From Sedimentisphaerales bacterium (GTDB lineage: Bacteria > Planctomycetota > Phycisphaerae > Sedimentisphaerales > Anaerobacaceae), in contig JAFGPS010000158.1 of the NCBI GenBank assembly GCA_016936075.1, positions 1 to 64,000 of the forward strand: a stretch of DNA of 64,000 bases. Reading direction: 5' to 3'. The translations under genes were made by a program, and so were the position numbers. How positions within the stretch are numbered: position 1 is the stretch's first letter; each line of letters opens with the position of its first letter. Shown here one piece after another: positions 46,124 through 55,918 of this stretch. Below the pieces are notes generated by a model. The model did no database searches. It was not told the origin of the DNA and was given only the letters and a program-made list of their open reading frames with translations.

Positions 46124-47305
46124 TCAAATAAAGTCTAAAAGAGAAACAGACAATACTTTTCCAGCAATTGACAAAGACATCTGATAGAGAATCTCACGGC
46201 GTGTTAAATCAACTGTTATTTGAGCAATGTCAGCTTCCTGAAGCCTTGTTGATTCATCCTCTGCCGTATATTTCATATCAGTGAGGCTTTCTTTTAAGCC
46301 TTCTAAGAAATTGATTTTCGAGCCTAAAGAAACTTCCTTCTGAACCAGGAGACTATTTATTTCCTCTACTGAGTTTAAAATTGTATCCTGAAAATCCTTG
46401 ATCTGAGATTCAGACAGATTGGCATCGTTTTTAAGCAGATCTCGAACACTTATTAACATTCCAAATAAATCATAAGTTCCCGGTGAACAAACCAAATCCA
46501 CGCCGGTTTCGCTGATTTGAGTAGTATCAACATATAAAACCTGTCCATTGGTTGAATTTATTACTGCAAGATTAGTATCTGTTCCATCACTTGTAAAAGT
46601 TGTAAGACCTCCATCGATGGAAAGATTCCAGTTTCCTTCTGAACCTGTAACTGTAAGCCATGTATCACCTTCTATATTGGATGTTCCTGTACCGGCCTGT
46701 GATCCTGTACTGCCGAAAAATAAACAATCTCCGCGATTGTCAGAATGAAAAACTTCTTCACCAACCAAAAGAGGATTAGTCTGCATTCCATCAGCAACTT
46801 CAACATTCCTGTTTTGTAAACTTCCATGGTATGTTACAGAAGTAATTCTACCATCAGTTCTTTCTACCTGATATGGCGCAGTTTCCGTATTACCTCCACC
46901 AAAAATATATTGACCAAGATTTTTGGTATTGGCTAATGTCACAACCTGCTCTAATATATCATTTATACCCTCAGCAGTTCTTTCTCGTGCATCATCAGTG
47001 TATATACCACTTGAAACCTGAGTAATTTGAGAACGCACGTTACTAAGTGATGAAATTATATTTTGTATTATTCCAGAGGAAAGTTCAAGAGAATCTGTCG
47101 TTTCCGTAATAGTGTTAATATAGTTATCCAGAGACTTTTGCTGAGATCCAAGACCAAGTACCTTAAAAGCGGAAGTCGCATCATCCGAAATCCTGTTTAT
47201 TCGGGAACCGGTAGATGCCTGCTCCTGAAGCTTCCCCATAGCTTCTGCATTAATTAGCAAAGCATTACTGACATTATTATAAACATTACTAAGCGTTCCA
47301 CTCAT
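46124..47305 (-). CDS. flgL: Hook-filament junction protein FlgL
   Basis: A 393-residue flagellin-like junction protein, second adaptor between hook and filament. The N-terminus has the flagellin pattern (MSGTLSNVYNNVSNALLINAEAMGKLQEQASTGSRINRISDDATSAF) split in blocks, and the C-terminus ends in the helical TQADIAQITVDLTRREILYQMSLSIAGKVLSVSLLDF-type segment. The middle is variable as usual. Ten bases after flgK. Exported by the flagellar type III system, no signal peptide. Confidence 0.93.
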   Translation of the reverse strand: MSGTLSNVYNNVSNALLINAEAMGKLQEQASTGSRINRISDDATSAFKVLGLGSQQKSLDNYINTITETTDSLELSSGIIQNIISSLSNVRSQITQVSSGIYTDDARERTAEGINDILEQVVTLANTKNLGQYIFGGGNTETAPYQVERTDGRITSVTYHGSLQNRNVEVADGMQTNPLLVGEEVFHSDNRGDCLFFGSTGSQAGTGTSNIEGDTWLTVTGSEGNWNLSIDGGLTTFTSDGTDTNLAVINSTNGQVLYVDTTQISETGVDLVCSPGTYDLFGMLISVRDLLKNDANLSESQIKDFQDTILNSVEEINSLLVQKEVSLGSKINFLEGLKESLTDMKYTAEDESTRLQEADIAQITVDLTRREILYQMSLSIAGKVLSVSLLDFI

Positions 47306-47314
47306 TTTTCACCG

Positions 47315-49279
47315 TTATATTATATCCATTATTATTGATACTGAATTTTGGAGAGTTCCAAGATATTTTGCCATTCCCTGGAACATCTGTTCGAAAACAA
47401 GTAATTTAGCAGCTTCGTCATTAAGGTTGACACCGCTTATTTCTCCCTGCTGGTTTGTAAAGTTCTGTATTGAAGCCTGCATATTGTCCTGAAGAATATT
47501 TCTCGTCGAAATATCTATTCCTATATCCGTTACAAGCTTGCGATAGAAATCCCCGAATGTCATAGAATTCAGGTTTTCCATTTTTATATCTTTCAGTTCT
47601 GCAAATCTCAAAACATTTTCATTGTCAGTCATCTCAGGACCAATCGAAGTCGCAATAAGTTTTGGATCATCTGAAATATTAGAGTTGACTGAAATATCAG
47701 ATGCGCTTCTGCCCGAAAAGAAAGTGTTTATTCCCAAGGCTGCCAGAAGCCCGGTTGTATCACTTTGCGATAAAGCATCTACTTCAAATGTATTACCATC
47801 CGCCAAATCTCCCAAACTAAAAGAAATTTTAATTCCATTGCAAATTTCAAGTTCATCACCAGCGGAATAACCAGAACCAACGTTTAAGATTTTAACTATA
47901 TCACCATTACCATCAGCGACAGAGATTTCCAGAGTGCCATTACCTACTGAACCTGTACCGGAAACATTAAATGTGAATGTTTGATTCTCAGTTCCAGAAT
48001 ATATCCCCGACATAGAAATAGAAGGAGCAGATGAAGTACCTGAAAAATCGCTTGCCGTTGGTTCGGAAAGTACAGCAGGCAGAAAATCAAATTCATATCC
48101 GCTATCAGCCTGTATTCTAAGTGTAGAATTAGAAACAGATGCATTTAATCCTGTAATTGCTGAAATATCAGCGGCTATATCAGTTAAGGAATCCGCTGAT
48201 ACATCAATAGGAATTGTTGTACGTGTCACCTGACCTGTAGCGGTATCTGTAACTCGAATAGAAAAACTACCATCAGAAAGAACAGGCTGAAAATCAGCTA
48301 AATCTTCACTTACCATTATCGAACCTGTTATATCAGTAAAAGAACCTTCAGAGCCAACACCTTGGACATGATTTTGATTTATTTGCTGGATAATTTCTGA
48401 TGCGAGATTATTAAGATCATTATGAATATTCGAGATGATTCTATTTTTAAGGGAACACAAACCTCCAAGTTGACCTCCCTGTATATCTGTGGAGTAATTC
48501 GATTCACCAGCAATTGTTATGCCTAACATCCCATTTTCATCTAAACCTGCCTCTAATTCTAATGATGAAATTCCTGCACATACTGGTATTCCTTCGATAC
48601 TCAGATCAACTACACCATGGTCACGCGACAAAGTCTCAACATTAACCAGTTCCGAAAGCTGTGCAATACACTGATCTCTCTGGTCACGGAGATTATTCGC
48701 ATTTCCGCCGCTTATAACCAAATTTTGAATCTTACCATTCAACTCTGTTATAGATTTAGTGAGAGAGTTTATTTCCTTAACTACATTATCCGTCTCCTGC
48801 TTCAATTGTGTCTCAAGTTTTGTAAGATAATCATCGAGAAGCTGAAATCTGTTTGCCATACTTTCAGCGGAAGAAACAGCCTGTTCCTGGTATATAATTT
48901 CCGATGGATGTGCTGAAAGATCTTTTAAGGCATTGAAGAAATCATCGATTGCGGCATTAAGGCCACTTTCAGAGGAAAGCTCCCCAAATACTGTTTCAAC
49001 AGATTTTAGAGTATTAAGTTCCTGTGAAATAAATGTAAATGAAGACTGCTGCCTATATATTTCCTTTTCAAGAAGAGTATCTATTGCTCTTGTTACCTCA
49101 CCAATATCTACACCACCACCTAATACAGTATCCCCGATCTGTGTAGTAAAAGCAGGAGTTAAATTTAGCCTCTGAAGATGATATCCTTCTGTTGCGGCGT
49201 TGGCTATATTATTGCCGATTACTTCAAAAGCCTGTTGTGCCGCTGAAAGGCCGCTAATTGCTACATCATAACTATCCAC
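47315..49279 (-). CDS. flgK: Hook-filament junction protein FlgK
   Basis: Six hundred fifty-four residues. N-terminal YDVAISGLSAAQQAFEVIGNNIANAATEGYHLQRL and a C-terminal helix (about 600-654) are the conserved D0 segments. Residues about 410-520 form an extra beta-rich domain (SGIYSGTENQTFTFNV, GNGTLEISVADGNGD, LNVGSGYSAGDELEI) that is larger than the FlgK core of enterobacteria. It is exported by the flagellar apparatus. It follows flgN after 64 bases. Confidence 0.93.
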   Translation of the reverse strand: MDSYDVAISGLSAAQQAFEVIGNNIANAATEGYHLQRLNLTPAFTTQIGDTVLGGGVDIGEVTRAIDTLLEKEIYRQQSSFTFISQELNTLKSVETVFGELSSESGLNAAIDDFFNALKDLSAHPSEIIYQEQAVSSAESMANRFQLLDDYLTKLETQLKQETDNVVKEINSLTKSITELNGKIQNLVISGGNANNLRDQRDQCIAQLSELVNVETLSRDHGVVDLSIEGIPVCAGISSLELEAGLDENGMLGITIAGESNYSTDIQGGQLGGLCSLKNRIISNIHNDLNNLASEIIQQINQNHVQGVGSEGSFTDITGSIMVSEDLADFQPVLSDGSFSIRVTDTATGQVTRTTIPIDVSADSLTDIAADISAITGLNASVSNSTLRIQADSGYEFDFLPAVLSEPTASDFSGTSSAPSISMSGIYSGTENQTFTFNVSGTGSVGNGTLEISVADGNGDIVKILNVGSGYSAGDELEICNGIKISFSLGDLADGNTFEVDALSQSDTTGLLAALGINTFFSGRSASDISVNSNISDDPKLIATSIGPEMTDNENVLRFAELKDIKMENLNSMTFGDFYRKLVTDIGIDISTRNILQDNMQASIQNFTNQQGEISGVNLNDEAAKLLVFEQMFQGMAKYLGTLQNSVSIIMDII

Positions 49280-49343
49280 TTACGTTCTCCTGCTTATTAT
49301 ATGTAATATACGCTTCATAAAATACATATTTTTCCACTATCCC

Positions 49344-49883
49344 CTATAAATCGCAATTCACGAGCCAGGGTTTATTATTGTCTCTATGCTCTCTAACTTT
49401 ACCATTTGGATTATAATAAACTGAGTTGGTTTTAGCTGGTTCGAAAATGCTCTTTATTAACATCTTATTAAATCTCGAACATTCGGATACGAGTATTATC
49501 GTGCTTGCATATTCACTTTTAAAACTTTCAACAAGTGATTTTATTAGAGCTTTTTTTGCACTTACATAGTTTCTTTTTTCTTCAGCCAGCATGGTTGCGA
49601 GATTTGACAAAGTAACTTTTTCTATTTTACACCCGAGTAAATTAGCCAAACGCCTTCGTATCATTTGCCGTTTTAATTCATGCCCTCTATAACTATCAGA
49701 TTCCATTTGAATATCGTTCAGCAATCTCATCAACTGTGCATCATCGCGTTTTATAACAAGTGCTCTCAACTCGTTCAAACGCGATAGATTGGTTTGGATA
49801 TGTTCAATGTCAACATCAATACATTCCAGCATTTCATCGATTTTATTTTCAATTTCCATTGCATTCATTTTTGTTATTTTCAT
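49344..49883 (-). CDS. flgN: FlgN-like export chaperone
   Basis: A 179-residue all-helical protein directly upstream of flgK, the place where FlgN (chaperone of FlgK and FlgL) is expected. It shows repeated amphipathic helices (NLSRLNELRALVIKRDD, LMRLLNDIQMESDSYRG) with no hydrophobic segment. Sequence alone is too divergent to prove the call; position decides. The C-terminal 25 residues are basic and polar. Confidence 0.6.
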   Translation of the reverse strand: MKITKMNAMEIENKIDEMLECIDVDIEHIQTNLSRLNELRALVIKRDDAQLMRLLNDIQMESDSYRGHELKRQMIRRRLANLLGCKIEKVTLSNLATMLAEEKRNYVSAKKALIKSLVESFKSEYASTIILVSECSRFNKMLIKSIFEPAKTNSVYYNPNGKVREHRDNNKPWLVNCDL

Positions 49884-49916
49884 CCGAATTAATTTTACTT
49901 AAATTAGAAATCCGTA

Positions 49917-50264
49917 TTACTCCTTCCCAATAGAGTTTTCTGTTTGTTGTACCTGCTCATTGCCTGGCATTGATTTATAAATATCTTTCCACAGGCCCAA
50001 TCCACCCTGATCAGAGATTTCTTTAGCAAGATTTATCCAGAACAATCCATCAATTTGACCCGATGCACCATCCTTTTCAAAACCCCAGCTGCCTACTGTA
50101 TTCTTCATCTCATCAAGTAGATTATTAATCAAAATAGACTCAAAATCTTTGGAGGCTTGAATTTTCTTTTGCTCCGAAGAATTTTTAAGATTAGATTTAT
50201 TAATTTGCTTAACAGGCAAAGATTGATTAATCTGTTCAGGAAATATTGATTTTATATTTTCCAT
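49917..50264 (-). CDS. flgJ: FlgJ N-terminal (rod-binding) domain only
   Basis: A 115-residue protein from the ATG at 50264, behind TAGGA within the end of flgI; a TTG start eight codons earlier is not needed. The FlgJ rod-binding pattern is clear: DFESILINNLLDEMKNTVGS and the closing NLAKEISDQGGLGLWKDIYKS. The muramidase domain of enterobacterial FlgJ is absent, as in many other phyla, so another enzyme must open the peptidoglycan. Confidence 0.88.
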   Translation of the reverse strand: MENIKSIFPEQINQSLPVKQINKSNLKNSSEQKKIQASKDFESILINNLLDEMKNTVGSWGFEKDGASGQIDGLFWINLAKEISDQGGLGLWKDIYKSMPGNEQVQQTENSIGKE

Positions 50265-50274
50265 AAAAATAATC

Positions 50275-51423
50275 CTACATGATTTCAAGTTTAGCCTGAA
50301 GCGCTCCGGCTTTTTTCAATGTATTAAATATCGCTATTATGTCACTCGGTGTCGCGCCAATACTATTAAGACTCTTTGCTAAATCAGAAACTGTGACCGA
50401 ACGCTGCAGAGGAATCAGACTTGCTTCTGGTTCTTCAACCTCGATCGCCGTATTCTGACCTCTTTCAGTATTACCAGCATCAGAAAAAGAAGCAACAGGC
50501 TGAGAAATCCACTCTAATTCTGATATTTTTACCACAAGAGAACCTTGTGAAATCGCTACGGCGGAAATTCCGACTTTTTCTCCAACTACAATTGTACCTG
50601 TTCGCTCATTAATAACTACTACGGCGGGAGTATCGACTTCGACTTCATACTGTGTAATTTCTGAGATAAATCCTGAAATTCTGTCATCTTCAATTCCGCT
50701 TGGAACTTTAACCTGAATGGTAGCTGCATCTGCTACTTTTGTGCTTTCAGGAAACTCAACATTAATAGCACGTCTGATTTTTTCAGCGGTTGTAAAATCT
50801 TCGTTTCTCAAATTCAAAGTAACAATTCTATCTCCAAGAACCTTTTCATAAAAATCCGCCAATTCCTGTTGTTCAACAGTTGCTCCATTTGGAATTCGTC
50901 CTACAGTCTGGTGATTTTTCGTGACTGATGATTTTTCACCTGAAGCAGTCCAGCCGCCAATTGAAACCGCACCATTAGCAACCGCGTAAACCTGACCATC
51001 GAGACCTTTGAGCGGCGTCGTATAAAGAGTGCCGCCCTGAAGACTTTTGGCGTCTCCTATTGCCGAAACACTTACATCAATACTCGAGCCTTCACGATCA
51101 AAAGGTCCAAGCTCTGTAGTTACCATAACTACGGCAATATTATTGCCTGACAAATCTTCAGGATTTAGAACAAGACCTGATTCTCTGAGAATATTAGTAA
51201 GGATTTGTCTCGAAAGTATCGATGAATCACCTGTTCCGGCCAACCCTGTAATCAGTCCTATTCCACTTAGCGGATTGCTGCGAAGACCCTGAATATCGAC
51301 GATATCTTTAATACGCTCACATTTACCTGTATTTGTACTTAATGCAAGTAATAACAAAGAACAAGCTATTACAGTAAATACACTCTTTTTCTTTTTAATC
51401 ATGTTATTTATTTGGGATTTCAT
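50275..51423 (-). CDS. flgI: Flagellar P-ring protein FlgI
   Basis: Three hundred eighty-two residues with a Sec signal (SVFTVIACSLLLLAL). FlgI motifs: DIVDIQGLRSNPLSGIGLITGLAGTGD (about 41-67), AVVMVTTELGPFDREGSSIDVSVSAIGDAKSLQGGTL, and the C-terminal SDLAKSLNSIGATPSDIIAIF. Forms the periplasmic ring in peptidoglycan. Presence together with FlgH means a Gram-negative-type flagellar bushing. Confidence 0.96.
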   Translation of the reverse strand: MKSQINNMIKKKKSVFTVIACSLLLLALSTNTGKCERIKDIVDIQGLRSNPLSGIGLITGLAGTGDSSILSRQILTNILRESGLVLNPEDLSGNNIAVVMVTTELGPFDREGSSIDVSVSAIGDAKSLQGGTLYTTPLKGLDGQVYAVANGAVSIGGWTASGEKSSVTKNHQTVGRIPNGATVEQQELADFYEKVLGDRIVTLNLRNEDFTTAEKIRRAINVEFPESTKVADAATIQVKVPSGIEDDRISGFISEITQYEVEVDTPAVVVINERTGTIVVGEKVGISAVAISQGSLVVKISELEWISQPVASFSDAGNTERGQNTAIEVEEPEASLIPLQRSVTVSDLAKSLNSIGATPSDIIAIFNTLKKAGALQAKLEIM

Positions 51424-51439
51424 AATTATTTTCCATAAA

Positions 51440-52045
51440 TTAGAATGGCCAAATCAAATCAAGAATAGCACCGAGCCATCCCGGCTTTGTAAATGGAGCA
51501 CTTATACCTTTATTTTTCGTTGTCAAATGAAAATCGGCAACCTGCTCACTCATAACGGTATTATCATATTCAATGTCACTCGGCCTGACTATGCCGCTTA
51601 TTTCGATTATCTGTATATCACCGGCAATATCGCGTTCACGGTTTCCCATAACAACAAGATTTCCGTTTGGAAGAATATCCACAACAACCACAGTAACACT
51701 ATCGCTAAAGCTTCTCTCGTCCTTATAATCAGCTTTACTTGAAAGTGAATTACCACTACCGGCTTCCATTCCATATTCACCAATATCAGCAAAGCCACCG
51801 AGTTCACCGTTAAATGAAGTTGATCTATCAGTATTTTTTGACAAATCTCTTTTGGCTTTATTATCGACTGTGCTGCTTTCGGCAACTTTTATCGTAAGAA
51901 TATCACCTATCTGCCTGGCTACATCATCAGAATACAGAGTTTTCGCATTTTTACTTCGTTTGGCCCAGATTGAATTTGCCTGTAATAATCCAGAATTAAC
52001 AAATAATAAAGCAAGCGATATATATAATATTTTCTTATGATTCAT
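51440..52045 (-). CDS. flgH: Flagellar L-ring protein FlgH
   Basis: A 201-residue L-ring protein for the outer membrane. Conserved blocks: GDILTIKVAESSTVDNKAKRD (about 47-67), LSSKADYKDERSFSDSVTVVVVDILPNGNLVVMGNRE, and IEISGIVRPSDIEYDNTV. The N-terminal signal (KKILYISLALLFVNSGLLQA) has no lipobox cysteine, unlike the lipoprotein FlgH of enterobacteria; the anchor must differ. It follows flgA by 14 bases. Confidence 0.95.
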   Translation of the reverse strand: MNHKKILYISLALLFVNSGLLQANSIWAKRSKNAKTLYSDDVARQIGDILTIKVAESSTVDNKAKRDLSKNTDRSTSFNGELGGFADIGEYGMEAGSGNSLSSKADYKDERSFSDSVTVVVVDILPNGNLVVMGNRERDIAGDIQIIEISGIVRPSDIEYDNTVMSEQVADFHLTTKNKGISAPFTKPGWLGAILDLIWPF

Positions 52046-52059
52046 TTTATTCTCCTGTA

Positions 52060-53040
52060 TTACATAGGTTCAACGCTGCCGTCTTCGTTCACTTTCGCAA
52101 TAATAATTGTTTGCGAATCAACGTTTTTCACTTTTATACATTCACCAACTCTTCCATCCTGCATTGTTTTCCCTACCGCTGAAATTGTAAATCCAGGTCT
52201 AACAATACGTATTACGACATTCTGATTTCTCTTTATAATAACTTCCGGTTTCACTGTGCCTATCATATCATTGCGTATTACAGTATTGGCTTGTATTACT
52301 CTTTTTGCTACCAAGCCATATGGTGACTTCCAGTCAAGCGGTTCAGGGGAGTATGAAGGTCTTTTTTCAATTTTAATATTTTCTGAGGTTATTACCGTAC
52401 CAACTGGAATATTAGTAAGAGCAACAGGTGTACGGTTTTCATATTCGAGCCTGAAAGTTATGCTTCTTGAACCAATTTTTTGATCGCCTGACGAAACCTC
52501 TATTCTTAGACTAACATAGCCGCTATTTATGCTCTTTTCGAGTTTATATGAATATTTTACATCTTCACCTGAATCAGGAATAATTAATTCCTGTGCGGCT
52601 CGAATAGGTTTCCAGCCGCTGATTGAATTGTCTGTAATATTTTTCTTTAAGAAATTATCTGCAAGTTTTGTAAAATCATCACCTGTAATAATCTGCTGTT
52701 TCCGTCTTATGTTTACTTCTTCAGCTCCCATAAATGTCACATCGGAAACAGATATTCCCTCTGAAGCCAACCTGCTCATTATAGTATGCTTTGAAATAAC
52801 TATCTCTTGACCCGGCATTGAAAAACGGCCTAAATTAATTTGATTCGCCTTTTTGATAAAAGAATCCGTTCCTCTAACAATACCAACATAACCAAGTTTT
52901 AAAGTACTTTCCTGGATTGAGATTTCTCTTGGAAGATATATTTGCAGGTCAGTTTTATTCTCATTCAGAGTTTGAGCAGACTGTATATCGCCAAACAATA
53001 AGCATATAACAATAAACACAATAATCTTGTTTTTATTCAT
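52060..53040 (-). CDS. flgA: Flagellar P-ring assembly chaperone FlgA
   Basis: Three hundred twenty-six residues with a Sec signal (IIVFIVICLLFG). The C-terminal half is an SAF domain: PVALTNIPVGTVITSENI (about 210-227), KSPYGLVAKRVIQANTVIRNDMI and the closing VRPGFTISAVGKTMQDGRVGECIKVKN. It helps FlgI to polymerise in the periplasm. Longer at the N-terminus than the E. coli protein. It is followed by flgH and flgI as a ring-assembly set. Confidence 0.9.
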   Translation of the reverse strand: MNKNKIIVFIVICLLFGDIQSAQTLNENKTDLQIYLPREISIQESTLKLGYVGIVRGTDSFIKKANQINLGRFSMPGQEIVISKHTIMSRLASEGISVSDVTFMGAEEVNIRRKQQIITGDDFTKLADNFLKKNITDNSISGWKPIRAAQELIIPDSGEDVKYSYKLEKSINSGYVSLRIEVSSGDQKIGSRSITFRLEYENRTPVALTNIPVGTVITSENIKIEKRPSYSPEPLDWKSPYGLVAKRVIQANTVIRNDMIGTVKPEVIIKRNQNVVIRIVRPGFTISAVGKTMQDGRVGECIKVKNVDSQTIIIAKVNEDGSVEPM

Positions 53041-53049
53041 AATAATCCT

Positions 53050-53835
53050 CTATGTACCAATACTATTTGCTGTCCTAAGCATATCATCACCGGCTCTTAT
53101 CGCTCGCGAGTTGATTTCATATGCTCTTTGTGCTGTAATCAGGTTCACTAATTCTTTTACCATTTGTACATTTGACTTTTCAAGGAATCCGGATTGTATT
53201 GAACCCAGTCCATTTTCTCCGGGAGTACCTGTAATTGCCGAGCCGCTTGCTATGGTTTCCGCGAGTAAGTTATCTCCCTCACTCGAAAGACCAGCAGGAT
53301 TAGGAAAACGTGCTAATTGAATATTTCCCACAACAGATTGTGAACCGGAAGAATCAGTCACATTTACTCCTCCGTCTTTTTGTATAGTTATCTCAACTGC
53401 ATCAGATAAGCCACTAATTGAAGGTTCTATTGCATATCCCTGTGACGTAACTAATTCACCATTGCCATTAACCTGCAATGCACCGTCACGAGTGTATCTT
53501 AATTCTCCGTTAGGCATAACAACCTGAAAAAATCCATCTCCGCCGATGGCTATATCAAGGTTATTACCAGTATTTTCCAGTTCACCTGCGCTAAATACTT
53601 TTGTAGTTGATGCCGCACGAACACCGCTTCCTATTTCCAATCCTGTAGGAGCAACTACACCTGATGCTACTTCTGTTCCAGATTCCTGCATATTAACATA
53701 GACCAGGTCCTGAAAATTTATCTGGCTGCGTTTGAATCCGGTTGTATTTATATTCGCAAGATTATTCGAGATAATATCCACCATCATCTGCTGTGCAGTC
53801 ATACCTGTGGCTGCCGTAGAAAACGCTCTTAACAT
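53050..53835 (-). CDS. flgG: Distal rod protein FlgG
   Basis: A 261-residue rod protein of standard length. The N-terminus LRAFSTAATGMTAQQMMVDIISNNLANINTTGFKRSQ and the C-terminus SNVQMVKELVNLITAQRAYEINSRAIRAGDDML match FlgG closely. It polymerises to the distal rod that passes through the P- and L-rings encoded next. Ten bases precede flgA. Confidence 0.96.
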   Translation of the reverse strand: MLRAFSTAATGMTAQQMMVDIISNNLANINTTGFKRSQINFQDLVYVNMQESGTEVASGVVAPTGLEIGSGVRAASTTKVFSAGELENTGNNLDIAIGGDGFFQVVMPNGELRYTRDGALQVNGNGELVTSQGYAIEPSISGLSDAVEITIQKDGGVNVTDSSGSQSVVGNIQLARFPNPAGLSSEGDNLLAETIASGSAITGTPGENGLGSIQSGFLEKSNVQMVKELVNLITAQRAYEINSRAIRAGDDMLRTANSIGT

Positions 53836-53870
53836 TTTTAACTCCTTTTATAAATATTGATAAATAAATA

Positions 53871-54605
53871 TTATCCCAAAGCTACACTAAGCAGACTTTT
53901 TGAAGCTTCTTTGCTTGAATCCAGAAAATTAACGTTTGCTTCATACATTCGAGTAACCATTATCATATCAACCAGTTCTTCAATAACCTGAACATTCGAT
54001 GCTTCCTGAAAACCCTGTTTAACTACAATATTTTCCGCCGCGTCAGACTGAACACCTTCTTCGGTCATTGCAAAACAATTATTTCCAACCGGAGCAAGTT
54101 TGCCCTGATTATCGCCAAAATCTACAAGTCTGAATTTTCCTATTGTAGTGCCCTGTGCACTTACAGAACCATCAGCATTAACAAACAATTCAGAAACCGA
54201 AACATTTTGGGGAATAGTTATTAATCCGGATTCTCCGGCTACAGTTCTTCCCTGCATATCTACAATCTGTCCGTTTTGATCAGTACTGAATACTCCATTT
54301 CTTGTATACAGCGGCCCATCAGGCGTTTCAATAACAAAAAATCCCTTTCCCATAAGAGCAAAATCAAGCTCACGTCCAGTCTCTGTCATATTACCTTGTG
54401 AAAAATCAAATGCTGTACTCAATTCAACAATTCCAGGTGAGTATGTCTGATCGGGAGAATTCTGTTCATCAAGAGCTTTCGAGAACGCATTGCTTCTGCG
54501 CTTGAATCCGGCAGTACTAACATTTGCCAAATTATGCGTTATGATTTCATATTCCTTCATCAACGCATCCATGCTTGAACTGACTTGTACTGCTAATTCT
54601 GACAT
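53871..54605 (-). CDS. flgF: Proximal rod / hook-basal-body protein FlgF
   Basis: A 244-residue rod protein with the flg_bb_rod segment YEIITHNLANVSTAGFKRR at the N-terminus and QGFQEASNVQVIEELVDMIMVTRMYEANVNFLDSS at the C-terminus. It is shorter and more divergent than the flgG product, and sits just upstream of flgG as flgF does elsewhere. A second FlgG-like paralogue cannot be excluded. Confidence 0.85.
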   Translation of the reverse strand: MSELAVQVSSSMDALMKEYEIITHNLANVSTAGFKRRSNAFSKALDEQNSPDQTYSPGIVELSTAFDFSQGNMTETGRELDFALMGKGFFVIETPDGPLYTRNGVFSTDQNGQIVDMQGRTVAGESGLITIPQNVSVSELFVNADGSVSAQGTTIGKFRLVDFGDNQGKLAPVGNNCFAMTEEGVQSDAAENIVVKQGFQEASNVQVIEELVDMIMVTRMYEANVNFLDSSKEASKSLLSVALG

Positions 54606-54614
54606 ACTTTACCT

Positions 54615-55889
54615 TTAGCCAATTATGGTTTCCGATATATATTCATATTTGGGTGATTTTTCTTTATGTTCCGGAAGAATCTCTTGTATACGTCTCTTGC
54701 TCAGAGAAGCTTCATTGGTTGCTTTAACCATTTCACTTAAATTCGATTCACTGAGATTAGTTAATTCAAGAGCAATAGAATAAGCTTGTTCCACTTTTTC
54801 GATATGTCTAACAACACCGACGTTTTCTATTACTTTGAAAGGTCTTGTATTATTTTTGACAAAATTTGATTGTACATTATTTCTATTGATTAAATATCCC
54901 AGTTTTAAAATGACAACAACTCTATCACCAATTTTAAATTCTACTGGCGATAAGAGTCGAAGACCGGGACCTGCCAATTCAATTAAATCAGCAGGGATGA
55001 ATTTGGGAGGCTCCAAAATATCGTAATCATGTGATTCAAAATTAGTTTTTCGTTTATTTATTTGATTACCTGAAAAATCTCTTAAAAATGGAAAAGCCGC
55101 TATATATGCCGGTTCATTAACTGCAACTCTCAGAAAACGTCTTCGATTAACATACCTTATTTTGTCACTGTGCTGTAATATTAAAGTATTATTTTTCGTT
55201 CTTAGAACAAATGTATCAAATTCCCAAATTACTGAACCAGAATAATAGCGTGCACAAAAAGCATCACCAGGCTCACATTCAAACATCTCCTGTAATTGAA
55301 CACTCAAGCCAATACTTGAATTTTCAATAATTATTGATTCTACTTCAATAAACTCAATTGACTCCGGATTTGTTAGATATATTTTCTTACCTTCAGATAT
55401 TTTTCGGCTGCTTGGAACACCTTTTTTTATCGCCATTTTCAAAACTGAATTACGTTTGATAAAACCCATTTTCTCACGGAGCATTGATAACTCAGCACTT
55501 AAATATCTGCTTCTTTTTGCACCATATTTTGCCATTGCAACTCTTAACATCTGTGTTGCACCGCGGTCAAAAACATCACCCATGGTAAAAATGGATTCTG
55601 CAAGCCTTAGCCTTGCTCTGGTTGCAATATCCATAAGAATTTGTCTTTCACGAATATTCAAACCTCTCTTGTCAGCATATTCGATAAACAAACGATTTGA
55701 GTTCCTTTTCTTTTTAATAGCATCAAGAAGAGTCACAATAATAAATAGCATAATCAATGCAGCAAGTATAACGCCGCATATAAGAACAAATCCATCCTTA
55801 GCCCATAAATCAGAATTAAGCAAACGTAAGGCACTTAATCGCTGATTCGATGTTAAAGATGATAATGCATTCATATGTAAATTAAACAT
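54615..55889 (-). CDS. Membrane protein with a degenerate PilZ domain
   Basis: Four hundred twenty-four residues, one membrane helix (about 35-58, LICGVILAALIMLFIIVTLL), a helical cytosolic middle and a C-terminal PilZ-like domain (about 247-400). The first c-di-GMP motif RXXXR is present in RRRFLRVAV, but the second, normally D/NXSXXG, reads IELAGPGLRL, with the Ser missing. It may not bind the ligand, or may be a structural homologue. Ten bases before flgF, within the hook-basal-body operon, so a YcgR-like effect on motor or export is plausible but unproven. Confidence 0.7.
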   Translation of the reverse strand: MFNLHMNALSSLTSNQRLSALRLLNSDLWAKDGFVLICGVILAALIMLFIIVTLLDAIKKKRNSNRLFIEYADKRGLNIRERQILMDIATRARLRLAESIFTMGDVFDRGATQMLRVAMAKYGAKRSRYLSAELSMLREKMGFIKRNSVLKMAIKKGVPSSRKISEGKKIYLTNPESIEFIEVESIIIENSSIGLSVQLQEMFECEPGDAFCARYYSGSVIWEFDTFVLRTKNNTLILQHSDKIRYVNRRRFLRVAVNEPAYIAAFPFLRDFSGNQINKRKTNFESHDYDILEPPKFIPADLIELAGPGLRLLSPVEFKIGDRVVVILKLGYLINRNNVQSNFVKNNTRPFKVIENVGVVRHIEKVEQAYSIALELTNLSESNLSEMVKATNEASLSKRRIQEILPEHKEKSPKYEYISETIIG

Positions 55890-55918
55890 ATTAACTATGC
55901 CATTCCATTCTGAGTAAT

